From: Actinomycetota bacterium
GTDB taxonomy: Bacteria > Actinomycetota > Actinomycetes > Actinomycetales > Microbacteriaceae
Length of the DNA: 53,418 nt
Direction of reading: 5' to 3'
Assembly: GCA_018268455.1 (NCBI GenBank)
Contig: JAFDWM010000007.1
Span: 1 to 53,418 of the forward strand
Notes under the pieces: model-generated
What the model was told of the DNA's origin: nothing
The model's input: only the letters and a program-made list of their open reading frames with translations
Databases searched by the model: none
Part shown: positions 6,869-14,373 of the stretch, piece after piece
How positions within the stretch are numbered: the first letter of the stretch is position 1
Layout of the letters: each line of letters begins with the position of its first letter
Position numbers and translations under genes: made by a program

Positions 6869-8666
6869 GCCGCTCTCGCCCGCCCGTCCGTCCGTCCCGC
6901 TCCTGCAGAAGCCCGTCGTCCGCAACGTCTGGCCGTTCGTCGTCGGAGCCCTCGCGATCCTCGTCGGACTCGTGCTCTCCAACGTCCTGCCGGGCTACTT
7001 CGTCTACCTGGCGATCAGCGCGGTCATCGCCGCCATCGCGATCATGGGGCTCGGCGTCGTCACCGGATCCGCCGGGATGATCGCCCTCTGTCAGCTCACC
7101 TTCGCCGCGATCGGCGCCTGGATGGTGGCGCTCATGAACATCTGGCACGCGCCGGGCGGCTTCGTCGTCTGGCTCGTGCTCGGCGCTCTCGTCGCGGGCG
7201 TCGCCGGCATCCTGGTGGGACTGCCCGCGCTGCGCCTGCGCGGTGTGAACCTCGCCGTCGTCACGCTCGGCTTCGCCGCCGCGGCGGACGTCACGCTCGT
7301 GCAGATCCAGTTCCCCGGATCCGCCGACGCCATCTCGATCGACCGCCCCGCGATGTTCTCGAACGACAAGAAGTTCTTCTTCCTGTCGATCATCGTGCTC
7401 GTCGTGTGCGGGCTGATCGTGTTCTTCCTGCAGCGCAGCCGGTGGGGGGCGAGCTGGAAGGCCGTGGCGTTCTCCGAGCGCGGCACGGCCGCCGCCGGGC
7501 AGAGCGTGCAGGCCGCGAAGCTCACCGCCTTCGCCGTCTCCGCCGCTCTCGGCGGGGTGGCCGGAGGCCTCCTGGCCGGCCAGGTGCAGCTGCCGTTCGC
7601 GGCGAGCTTCACGCCGCTGCAGTCGCTCGCGCTCTACGTGCTGGCGATCATGAGCGGCGCGCACCTCATCGACATGGCGGTGTTCGGCGGCATCCTGTGG
7701 GTGCTGGTGCCGGAGCTGCTCAAGCGCTGGCACATCCCGCAGGACTGGGGCTTCGTGATCTTCGGCGTGCTGGGCGTGCAGGCACTCACCAGCGGGACCA
7801 GCCTCGGCCAGGGGATCCGCAACCTCATCTGGAAGCGGCAGGACCGCCGCACGGCCGGCGCGGCACTCACCGCGCTGCCGGCCGACGCCGGTGACGAGGC
7901 GGAGGAGATCCGCACGACGACCACGGCGACGCTGGATCCTGCGCTGCTGACCGGAGAGCCCGTGCTCTCGGTCGAGCACCTCACGGTCGAGTTCGGGGCG
8001 CTCAAGGCGCTCGACGACGTGTCGTTCACCGTGCCCGAGGCCTCGATCATGGGCCTGATCGGCCCGAACGGCGCAGGCAAGTCGACCTTCGTCGACGCGA
8101 TCAGCGGGTTCCTGCCCAAGCACGGCGGGCGGGTGCTCCTCGGCGGGCGCGACCTCGTCGGGCTCTCCCCCACGCGACGTGCCCGGCTGGGGCTGCGACG
8201 CACCTTCCAGCAGGACCGCGTGCCGCCGCTGCTGACCGTCGGCGCGTACCTGCGGTTCGTGGCCCGACGCCGGCTATCGGCGACGGACATCGAGGAGACG
8301 CTCGCGTTCTTCGGCTGCCCGCCCGCGCGTGCCCGGCTCTCGAGCGTCGACGTCGGCACCCGGCGACTGGTCGAAGTGGCGGCCGCCGTGCTCGCCGGCC
8401 CCCGCCTGCTGATCCTCGACGAGCCCGCCGCCGGCCTCTCGCACGACGAGCACCTCGCGCTCGCGGCCCGGCTGCGCGAGCTGCCGGAGCGCTACGGCGT
8501 GGCGCTCATCATCATCGAGCACGACCTCGACCTGGTGCGCTCGGTGTGCCCGATGCTCACCGTGCTGAACTTCGGCACGGTGCTCGCCACGGGCCCGCAG
8601 GACGAGGTGCTCGCGAACCCCGACGTCATCAAGGCCTACATGGGAGAGACGGAGCTGCTGTCATGA
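6855..8666 (+). CDS. LIV-type ABC transporter permease-ATPase fusion (LivM-LivG)
   Basis: Fusion protein of 603 residues. Residues about 20-325 are a LivM-type permease with around nine membrane segments and ALRLRGVNLAVVTLGFAAAA. After a charged linker, residues about 370-603 form an ATPase with Walker A GPNGAGKS and Walker B LLILDEPAAGL. The signature region reads SSVDVGTRR, so it keeps the Gly but not the usual LSxGQ pattern. The D-loop and H-switch (IIEHDLDLV) are present. Overlaps join it to the preceding permease (14 nt) and following ATPase (ATGA). LivM and LivG are usually separate proteins, although fusions occur. The weak signature suggests an asymmetric ATPase pair with the canonical LivF partner. 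Confidence 0.92.
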   Translation: MPHAEPLSPARPSVPLLQKPVVRNVWPFVVGALAILVGLVLSNVLPGYFVYLAISAVIAAIAIMGLGVVTGSAGMIALCQLTFAAIGAWMVALMNIWHAPGGFVVWLVLGALVAGVAGILVGLPALRLRGVNLAVVTLGFAAAADVTLVQIQFPGSADAISIDRPAMFSNDKKFFFLSIIVLVVCGLIVFFLQRSRWGASWKAVAFSERGTAAAGQSVQAAKLTAFAVSAALGGVAGGLLAGQVQLPFAASFTPLQSLALYVLAIMSGAHLIDMAVFGGILWVLVPELLKRWHIPQDWGFVIFGVLGVQALTSGTSLGQGIRNLIWKRQDRRTAGAALTALPADAGDEAEEIRTTTTATLDPALLTGEPVLSVEHLTVEFGALKALDDVSFTVPEASIMGLIGPNGAGKSTFVDAISGFLPKHGGRVLLGGRDLVGLSPTRRARLGLRRTFQQDRVPPLLTVGAYLRFVARRRLSATDIEETLAFFGCPPARARLSSVDVGTRRLVEVAAAVLAGPRLLILDEPAAGLSHDEHLALAARLRELPERYGVALIIIEHDLDLVRSVCPMLTVLNFGTVLATGPQDEVLANPDVIKAYMGETELLS

Positions 8667-9355
8667 GCGAACTGGTGCTGGACGGCGTCACGGTGAGCCG
8701 CGGCGCGGGACCGGTGATCTCGGACGTGTCGCTGACCGTGCGCGGCGGCGAGGTGCTGGCGCTCGTCGGACCCAATGGGGCCGGCAAGACCAGCCTGATC
8801 GAATCGCTGTCCGGCGTGGTCGGGCACACCGCGGGATCGATCTCGCTGGACGGGGAGCGGATCGACAAGCTCTCCCGGGTGTCGCGGGCACGGCGGGGCA
8901 TCGTGCACATCGAGCAGGGCAGGGCCGTGTTCGGATCGCTGACGGTGCGCGAGAACCTGTCGCTCACGGCCCGCACGCCGGCCGAGCTCGAGGCGGCGCT
9001 CGCGCCCTTCCCCGAGCTGGAGAAGCGCATCGACTCGGCGACGGCGCTGCTCTCCGGCGGCGAGCAGCAGATGGTGGTGCTCGCCCGCGCCTTCGCCGCC
9101 AAGCCGAAGATCCTGCTCATCGACGAGATGTCACTGGGCCTGGCCCCCGTCGTGTTCATGCGGCTGGTGCCGATCGTGCAGTCGATCGCCGAGTCCGGCG
9201 TGGGCGTGCTGCTCGTGGAGCAGTTCACCCAGCTCGCCCTCGGCATCGCCCGGGAGGCGGTGGTGGTCGCCGGCGGTCAGGTCTCGTTCCAGGGCACCGC
9301 GGAGGATCTGCAGGCGGATCCGCAGCTGCTGCACCGGGCGTACCTGGGCGGATAG
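8663..9355 (+). CDS. LIV-type ABC transporter ATPase (LivF type)
   Basis: Cytoplasmic ATPase of 230 residues, the usual LivF length. It has Walker A GPNGAGKTS, the LivF-typical RGIVHIEQGRAVFGSLTVREN, a canonical signature LLSGGEQQM and Walker B ILLIDEMSLGLAP. The ATG at 8663 overlaps the stop of the fusion gene (ATGA), so translation is coupled. It is the last gene of the TPP-like-leader operon and is followed 20 bp later by a long-arm palindrome that may also end transcription. Confidence 0.94.
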   Translation: MSELVLDGVTVSRGAGPVISDVSLTVRGGEVLALVGPNGAGKTSLIESLSGVVGHTAGSISLDGERIDKLSRVSRARRGIVHIEQGRAVFGSLTVRENLSLTARTPAELEAALAPFPELEKRIDSATALLSGGEQQMVVLARAFAAKPKILLIDEMSLGLAPVVFMRLVPIVQSIAESGVGVLLVEQFTQLALGIAREAVVVAGGQVSFQGTAEDLQADPQLLHRAYLGG

Positions 9356-9375
9356 CGCGTCGCCGCTCCACCGCG

Positions 9376-9442
9376 CGAGAAACCACTTTCCGCCTGAGAC
9401 ACCACGCCAGAACGTGGGCCTCAGGCGGAAAGTGGTTTCTCG
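9376..9442. repeat. Long-arm palindromic element 2 (GAGAAACC type), perfect 23-bp arms
   Basis: Left arm CGAGAAACCACTTTCCGCC plus TGAG (9376-9398) is perfectly complementary to 9420-9442. The 21-nt loop contains a further CCACG/CGTGG stem. It lies between the convergent LivF and DUF3465 genes, so it could also act as a bidirectional terminator. It shares its outer half with the elements at 10040 and 29691. Confidence 0.92.
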
Positions 9443-9463
9443 TTCTCAACTGCCGCGCACAGG

Positions 9464-9997
9464 TCAGGAGAAGGTGCGCCCGTTCCAGCGAAGCCAGCCG
9501 CTCTGGTGCTGCCCGGACGGATCGTGATGCGTCCAGTGCACCGTGCCGCCCTTGTCGCTCCACTCGTAGTCGCCGAGGAAGTCGACACGGTCGCCCTTCG
9601 ACAGCCCGTCGAGACGCGGCGCGAGGTCGATGTTGTGCGCGACGAGGATCGAGACGCCGCCGGGGGTGGTGAGGATGAACTTCTGGTGGCGGGATCCCTC
9701 ATCGTCGTCCGGCAGGATCCGGGAGACGATGCCGGTGCCCTCCACCTCGACGCCGCTGCGCTGCTCCTCGAACGCGGTGCGGACGGCGTCGGCGGACGGC
9801 CCGTCCGCGGATCCGGCATCCTCGCCCGCGGATCCGGATTCCGGCGGCGCCGTCGCCGGTCGCGAGGCCACCGCCCCGGGCGTCGATGTCCCTGAGGCTG
9901 AGGGATCGGGGATCCACCCCTGCCCCACCGCGACGACCGCGAGCACACCCACGGCGAGCGCGACGAGCACCGCCGTCCACCTCGCCCTGCGCGTCAC
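9464..9997 (-). CDS. DUF3465 domain protein, membrane-anchored
   Basis: Function unknown. One N-terminal membrane segment (WTAVLVALAVGVLAVVAVG) is followed by a Ser/Gly/Ala-rich disordered stretch. The C-terminal DUF3465 domain (about residues 80-177) has DDDEGSRHQKFIL, LVAHNIDLAPRL, YEWSDKGG and HWTHHDPSGQH, all strongly conserved in this family. I chose the GTG at 9997 (177 residues): TAGGCT lies 7 nt upstream, matching the leaderless pattern seen elsewhere in the window. A longer form starting at 10039 would place its start against a palindromic repeat with no ribosome binding site. The gene is flanked on both sides by related palindromes. Confidence 0.85.
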   Translation of the reverse strand: MTRRARWTAVLVALAVGVLAVVAVGQGWIPDPSASGTSTPGAVASRPATAPPESGSAGEDAGSADGPSADAVRTAFEEQRSGVEVEGTGIVSRILPDDDEGSRHQKFILTTPGGVSILVAHNIDLAPRLDGLSKGDRVDFLGDYEWSDKGGTVHWTHHDPSGQHQSGWLRWNGRTFS

Positions 9998-10039
9998 GGC
10001 GCTCAGCCTAGCGGGCGGCGGCGCGCTCTCCTTCTTCAC

Positions 10040-10104
10040 GAGAAACCACTTCCTGCATCAGACACCACGCCAGGACGGGGGCCTCTTGCAGGAAGTGGTT
10101 TCTC
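10040..10104. repeat. Long-arm palindromic element 3 (GAGAAACC type)
   Basis: Left arm GAGAAACCACTTCCTGCA (10040-10057) is perfectly complementary to 10087-10104. The interior starts TCAGACACCACGCCAG, close to the loop of the element at 9376. It lies between the DUF3465 promoter and the end of an SDR gene. Confidence 0.92.
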
Positions 10105-10134
10105 ACGCGGAGTCCGCGCCGTGCTGCGCGGAAC

Positions 10135-10941
10135 CTACATCCCGGCGTGCTCGAACGCGGTGGTGGGCAGGTCGACGATGTGCGCTCCGCCGTCGACGAC
10201 GAGCACGGATCCGGTCATGTAGGACGACTCGCTGGATCCGAGGAAGCGCACCACCGACGCGATCTCGCTCGGCTGGGCCGGGCGGTGCAGCGGCACGTCG
10301 GCGGTGACGGTGGCGTACGCCTCCTCGCGCGAGCCGAGGTCGGCGTGCGCGGCGAACTCGTCCATCTCCTCGTCGGCCATGGGCGTCTGCACCCAGCCGG
10401 GGCAGACCGCGTTCACGCGCACGCCATGCTTGCCGTAGTCGCGGGCGAGCGTGCGGGTGAGGCCGATCAAGGCGTGCTTGCCGACCGTGTAGCCGGCGAC
10501 GGAGGGTCCCGCGAAGAGCCCGGCGAGCGACGAGATCACGACGATCTGCCCCTTCGCCTCGATGAGCGCGGGCAGCGCCTCGCGCGCCATCACGAACGCG
10601 GTGGTGAGGTTCGCACGGATCGCGCCCTCCCATCCGGCGTCGTCGGTCTCGCCGACCGGCGCGAAGCCGTGCCCGCCCGCGTTCGCGACGAGCACGTCGA
10701 TGCGGCCGAACGTCGCGAGCACCTCGGCGACGGCGCGCTTGGCGTCTGCGGTGGAGGCGGCGTCGGCGACGATCGGATGGGCGCCGACGGCGCGCTCCAC
10801 CTCGCGCAGCGGCTCCTCGCGGCGCCCGACGATCACGACGTGCGCGCCCTCGGCGGCGTAGCGGCCGGCGATCGCGGCACCGATGCCGGTGCCGCCGCCG
10901 GTGATGACGACGACGCGTCCGGTGGATCCGTTGGTGGTCAT
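10135..10941 (-). CDS. Short-chain dehydrogenase/reductase (SDR)
   Basis: Classical NAD(P)-dependent SDR of 268 residues. It has the Rossmann motif TGGGTGIG near residues 14-21, an ANAG block, the catalytic Ser in VISSLAG and YxxxK as YTVGK, and the PGWVQTP segment after it. The basic residues RRE after the second strand (VGRREEP) favour NADPH. GGAGAC precedes the ATG. It lies 70 bp downstream of a second SDR in the same direction, so the two probably form one transcript divergent from the APC permease. It likely oxidises or reduces a hydroxyl or keto group of the compound handled by this locus; the substrate is unknown. Confidence 0.92.
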   Translation of the reverse strand: MTTNGSTGRVVVITGGGTGIGAAIAGRYAAEGAHVVIVGRREEPLREVERAVGAHPIVADAASTADAKRAVAEVLATFGRIDVLVANAGGHGFAPVGETDDAGWEGAIRANLTTAFVMAREALPALIEAKGQIVVISSLAGLFAGPSVAGYTVGKHALIGLTRTLARDYGKHGVRVNAVCPGWVQTPMADEEMDEFAAHADLGSREEAYATVTADVPLHRPAQPSEIASVVRFLGSSESSYMTGSVLVVDGGAHIVDLPTTAFEHAGM

Positions 10942-11010
10942 GGGGTCTCCTGTCGTGGAAGGCGGGGAAGTTCGAGGAAGGTGAGAGGTTCGAGGTGAGG
11001 GGGGCGCTGC

Positions 11011-11757
11011 TCAGGCGGGGAACCCGGAGCGGGCGCTGTAGCCGAAGTCGCTGAGGATCCCGGATCCGTTCACGGCGCGGGCGCGGGGGGAGGCGAGGTA
11101 GACCACGTGCGCGGCGATCTCCGCGGCGCTCTGGACGGGGAAGGACGGCGCGGCGAACGCCTCGTCGCCCAGGTCGCCGCGGCTCATCGGGGTGTCCACG
11201 ATCGACGGCGACACCGTGGTGACGCGCACGTCGTCGCCGGCGAGGTCCACGCTGAGGGCACGCCCGAACTGCACGAGCGCGGCCTTCGACGCGCAGTACG
11301 GCGCCATGCCGGGCGACGCCACGAACGCCGAGTCGCTGGCCACCAGCACGACCGAGGCCGCAGGCGCCGCACGCAGCGCCGGCAGCGCCGCCCTCAGCAC
11401 GAGGAACGCGCCGGTCACGTTCACGGCGAACACATCCTGCCAGTCGGCGAGCGAGGTCTCCTCGATTCCGGATCCGACCGGCCCGGAGATCCCGGCGCAG
11501 CACACCACCGTGTGCAGTGCGCCGAGCGCAGACACCGCGTCTGCGACGGCCGCGTCAACCGCGGCCTCGTCCGTGACATCGGCCACCACGCACACGGATC
11601 CCGGACAGATCGCCGCGGTCTGCGCGAGACCGGCCGCGGAGCGATCCAGCAGCGCGACCCGCACGCCCTCGGCGGCGAGCGATTGCGCGACGGCACGCCC
11701 GATCCCCCCGGCGGCGCCGGTGACCAGAGCGGTCCTGCCCTGCAACTGCAGCTCCAT
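11011..11757 (-). CDS. Short-chain dehydrogenase/reductase (SDR), second copy
   Basis: Classical SDR of 248 residues. It has TGAAGGIG near residues 13-20, a dinucleotide acidic residue in ALLDRS that favours NAD, CCAG in place of the usual NNAG, the catalytic Ser in VASDSA and YCASK. The ATG at 11757 follows GGAGGGAGCGGCG; the reading frame stays open upstream but the SDR fold begins here. It shares only general family similarity with the neighbouring SDR. It is the first gene of the minus-strand pair facing the APC permease. Confidence 0.92.
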   Translation of the reverse strand: MELQLQGRTALVTGAAGGIGRAVAQSLAAEGVRVALLDRSAAGLAQTAAICPGSVCVVADVTDEAAVDAAVADAVSALGALHTVVCCAGISGPVGSGIEETSLADWQDVFAVNVTGAFLVLRAALPALRAAPAASVVLVASDSAFVASPGMAPYCASKAALVQFGRALSVDLAGDDVRVTTVSPSIVDTPMSRGDLGDEAFAAPSFPVQSAAEIAAHVVYLASPRARAVNGSGILSDFGYSARSGFPA

Positions 11758-12020
11758 CGCCGCTCCCTCCGTGTGCGGAGCCGGACAGAACCACCGGCGC
11801 CGTTCCGCCATCCTGCTCCGTCGGAGAAGCCGGATCGAGGGGGCGCGCGACGGCTGTGCGCGCTGACACCATCGTCCTTCGCTGATGGGCAAGCCCGCCG
11901 CGCCGGAGAACGGCAGACTCGACAGAGTCCGATAATGCCCGTCCTCCACCCAGCGCGCTGTCCGCGCCGCAGGCCCGCCCAGGCCCGGGGGACGCGCCGT
12001 CACCGAGCGAAGGAGCCGAC
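11758..12020. promoter_or_regulatory. Divergent SDR/permease promoter region with inverted repeat
   Basis: Gene-free region of 263 bp. The inverted repeat GACTC-GACA-GAGTC (11916-11929) sits beside CATTAT on the minus strand (11932-11937), a plausible -10 for the SDR operon, so the repeat is a candidate operator. AAGGAG (12010-12015) is the ribosome binding site of the permease gene. I see no gene. Confidence 0.4.
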
Positions 12021-13466
12021 GTGACCGCTGAACCAACCCCACAGACCCACACCGCCCTGCGGCAGGGAGCCCTCGGCGTCGCCGGGATCGTGTTCCTCGT
12101 GCTCGCCGCCGTCGCGCCCCTGACCGGGATCGTCGTCGTGGCCTCGCTCGTCATCGCCTTCGGCAACGGCGGCGGATCCCCGGTGTCGTTCTTCCTCGTG
12201 GCGGTGATCCTGCTGCTGTTCGCCGTCGGATACGCCCAGATGTCGAAGCAGCTCGTCAATGCCGGAGGCTTCTACGCCTTCGTGGTCAAGGGGCTCGGCC
12301 GCACCGGCGGTCTCATCGCCGGGCTCATCGCGACCCTCGGCTACAACTTCTTCGTCGTCGGCACGATCGGCACCAGCGGCTTCTTCATGCAGACGATCAT
12401 CGCCCAGCTCACCGGCCTCGACATCCACTGGCTGGTCTGGGGTCTGCTCTCGATCGCGGTCTGCTTCGTGCTGGCGCGCATCGGCGTGGACTTCTCCTCC
12501 AAGGTGCTCGGCGTCTGCCTGGTGCTCGAGGTGAGCATGCTCGTCGTCTTCGACATCTCGGTGCTCATCCGCACCGGCTACAGCTTCGAGGCCTTCAGCC
12601 CCGAAGCAGTGTTCTCCGGTTCCCTCCCGATCGGCCTGCTGCTCGCGGCGACCGGCTTCCTCGGCTTCGAGGCGACCGCGCTGTTCAGCGAGGAGGCCAA
12701 GCAGCCGCTGCGCACCATCCCGCGTGCCACGTACACGGCGATCACCGCGATCGGCATCATCCTCGGCGTCACGACCTGGGCCGTGGTGAGCGCGATCGGC
12801 GTCGCGAAGGCGCAGCAGACCGCGATCGACCACCTCGAGAACGGCGACCTGATCTTCTCGATCGCGCAGACCTACCTCGGCGGCCCCCTGACCACCGTCA
12901 TGGAGATCCTGCTGCTGGTGAGCCTGTTCGCGGCGATGCTCGCCTTCCACAACTCGGCCACCCGCTACCTGTACGCCCTCGGCCGCGCGCGGATCCTCCC
13001 GCACGCCTTCGCCCGCACCCGTGCCGGCGGCGCCCCGCAGATCGCGGGCATCGTGCAGGCCGGATTCGCGGCGGTCGTCGCGGTGGTCTTCTTCCTCGCC
13101 GGCGCCAACCCGATCACGCAGATCGTGCCCGCGATGCTCGGGTTCGGCACGCTCAGCGTGCTGATCCTGCAGGGCCTGGCCGCTCTCTCGATCGTGGTCC
13201 ACTTCCGCCGGCAGCGTGACGCCCGCTGGTGGAGCACGTTCATCGCGCCCGGCATCGGCTTCCTCGGCATCGCGTCCATCGCGATCCTGGCGATGTTCAA
13301 CTTCAACGTCGTCGCCGGATCCGAGGAGCTGTGGATCAACCTGCTGCCGCTGCTGCTGGTGCTTGCCGTGATCGGCGGCATCATCTACGCCGCCTACCTG
13401 AAGCGCTCGCGCCCCGCCGTCTACGACGGTCTCGCCGCCGACCTCGAGCAGTTCAGCGCCCGCTGA
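12021..13466 (+). CDS. APC superfamily amino acid/amine permease
   Basis: Cytoplasmic-membrane transporter of 481 residues with about twelve hydrophobic segments. The N-terminal LRQGALGVAGIVFLVLAAVA, then PLTGIVVVASLV, and FLGFEATALFSEEAKQPLRT in the sixth segment region are typical of APC permeases. The GTG start has AAGGAG 6 nt upstream. It is followed by MoaF and an amidohydrolase in one operon. The MoaF link (a family named from a monoamine regulon) makes an amine or amide substrate attractive, but the sequence does not show this. Confidence 0.9.
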   Translation: MTAEPTPQTHTALRQGALGVAGIVFLVLAAVAPLTGIVVVASLVIAFGNGGGSPVSFFLVAVILLLFAVGYAQMSKQLVNAGGFYAFVVKGLGRTGGLIAGLIATLGYNFFVVGTIGTSGFFMQTIIAQLTGLDIHWLVWGLLSIAVCFVLARIGVDFSSKVLGVCLVLEVSMLVVFDISVLIRTGYSFEAFSPEAVFSGSLPIGLLLAATGFLGFEATALFSEEAKQPLRTIPRATYTAITAIGIILGVTTWAVVSAIGVAKAQQTAIDHLENGDLIFSIAQTYLGGPLTTVMEILLLVSLFAAMLAFHNSATRYLYALGRARILPHAFARTRAGGAPQIAGIVQAGFAAVVAVVFFLAGANPITQIVPAMLGFGTLSVLILQGLAALSIVVHFRRQRDARWWSTFIAPGIGFLGIASIAILAMFNFNVVAGSEELWINLLPLLLVLAVIGGIIYAAYLKRSRPAVYDGLAADLEQFSAR

Positions 13467-13505
13467 TCGCTCGTCGTGAACCCCGACTCACCCCCAAGGA
13501 GCACC

Positions 13506-14372
13506 ATGACCACCATGAACCCCGCCGACACCTCGACGTGGCTGCCGCTGGACGGCCTCGCCCCCGGCTTCGATGCCAACAAGGCACCGCACACGACCGC
13601 CCTGTCCGGCCGCGAGATCAACGTCACCGCGCCGAACGGCACCCGCATCGCTCATCGCTTCGCGGACACCGAGGTCACCTGGACGTACGCCCCCGGCGAG
13701 GGCGACCCCACGGAGCCCGCCAGCGACACCGACGCCTATGAGGCGGTCGAGGTCGACGAGGATCTGTTCTACGTGCAGTTCCACCACCGCTATCTCCCGA
13801 ACGAGGCGGTCTCGCTCGTGATCGACCTGCGTGCCGGGCGCGTGCTCTCGATCATCAGCGAGATCCTGCCGACGCTGGAGCCCGGTCGCACGCGCGTGGT
13901 GCAGCACTTCGGCGTCGCCACGATCGACGGTGCGGAGCAGCACGGCGCCTCACCGCACCCGACCACGGCCCTCATCGGCCGCCGCGTCGAGTGGGTGTAC
14001 AGCACGGAGCACGCCTACGAGCATGTCTACCTCTCCGAGCGCTGGTACACCTGGCAGTGCCTGGCCGGACCCGAGCGCGGGCTCGCCGACACCGACGAGA
14101 ACAGCGTCTGGGAGATCCGCCCCGGCATCTACGTCTTCGCGTGGCGGGAGAAGGTCATCCCGTGCGCATCGGTCACGATCGCCGACCACCGCGACGTCAC
14201 GAAGATCCGCTCGCACGGGGTGCTGTTCGGCCTCGACGAGACCGGCGAGGTGCCCACGCACTTCACCTTCGGCGCCTGGGGCCGGCTCATCTCGGTGACC
14301 CACCACGCACCCGCGCTGGAGCCCGCGAACTTCTCCGACCAGAGCGCCGCGGGCGCGGAAGCCGGGGCCTGA
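13506..14372 (+). CDS. MoaF family protein (second copy)
   Basis: A 288-residue MoaF protein. The C-terminal half has the family blocks LIGRRVEWVYS, YEHVYLSERWYTWQCLAG, ERGLADTD and IYVFAWREKVIPCASV, matching the canonical family more closely than the copy at 3417. The ATG follows CAAGGAGCACC. It lies between the APC permease and the amidohydrolase, the latter starting one base after its stop. Both copies in the window are adjacent to importers. No reaction is established for the family. Confidence 0.88.
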   Translation: MTTMNPADTSTWLPLDGLAPGFDANKAPHTTALSGREINVTAPNGTRIAHRFADTEVTWTYAPGEGDPTEPASDTDAYEAVEVDEDLFYVQFHHRYLPNEAVSLVIDLRAGRVLSIISEILPTLEPGRTRVVQHFGVATIDGAEQHGASPHPTTALIGRRVEWVYSTEHAYEHVYLSERWYTWQCLAGPERGLADTDENSVWEIRPGIYVFAWREKVIPCASVTIADHRDVTKIRSHGVLFGLDETGEVPTHFTFGAWGRLISVTHHAPALEPANFSDQSAAGAEAGA

Positions 14373-14373
14373 G

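Noticed and set aside
9376-9442. Reading this palindrome simply as a Rho-independent terminator
   Set aside because: Its position would allow it, but closely related elements lie upstream of a promoter and inside coding sequence, and there is no T-tract; a repeat family explains all copies better.
11758-11880. Possible riboswitch in the GC-rich SDR leader
   Set aside because: I compared it by eye with glycine, cobalamin, fluoride and guanidine consensus motifs and found no ordered match.
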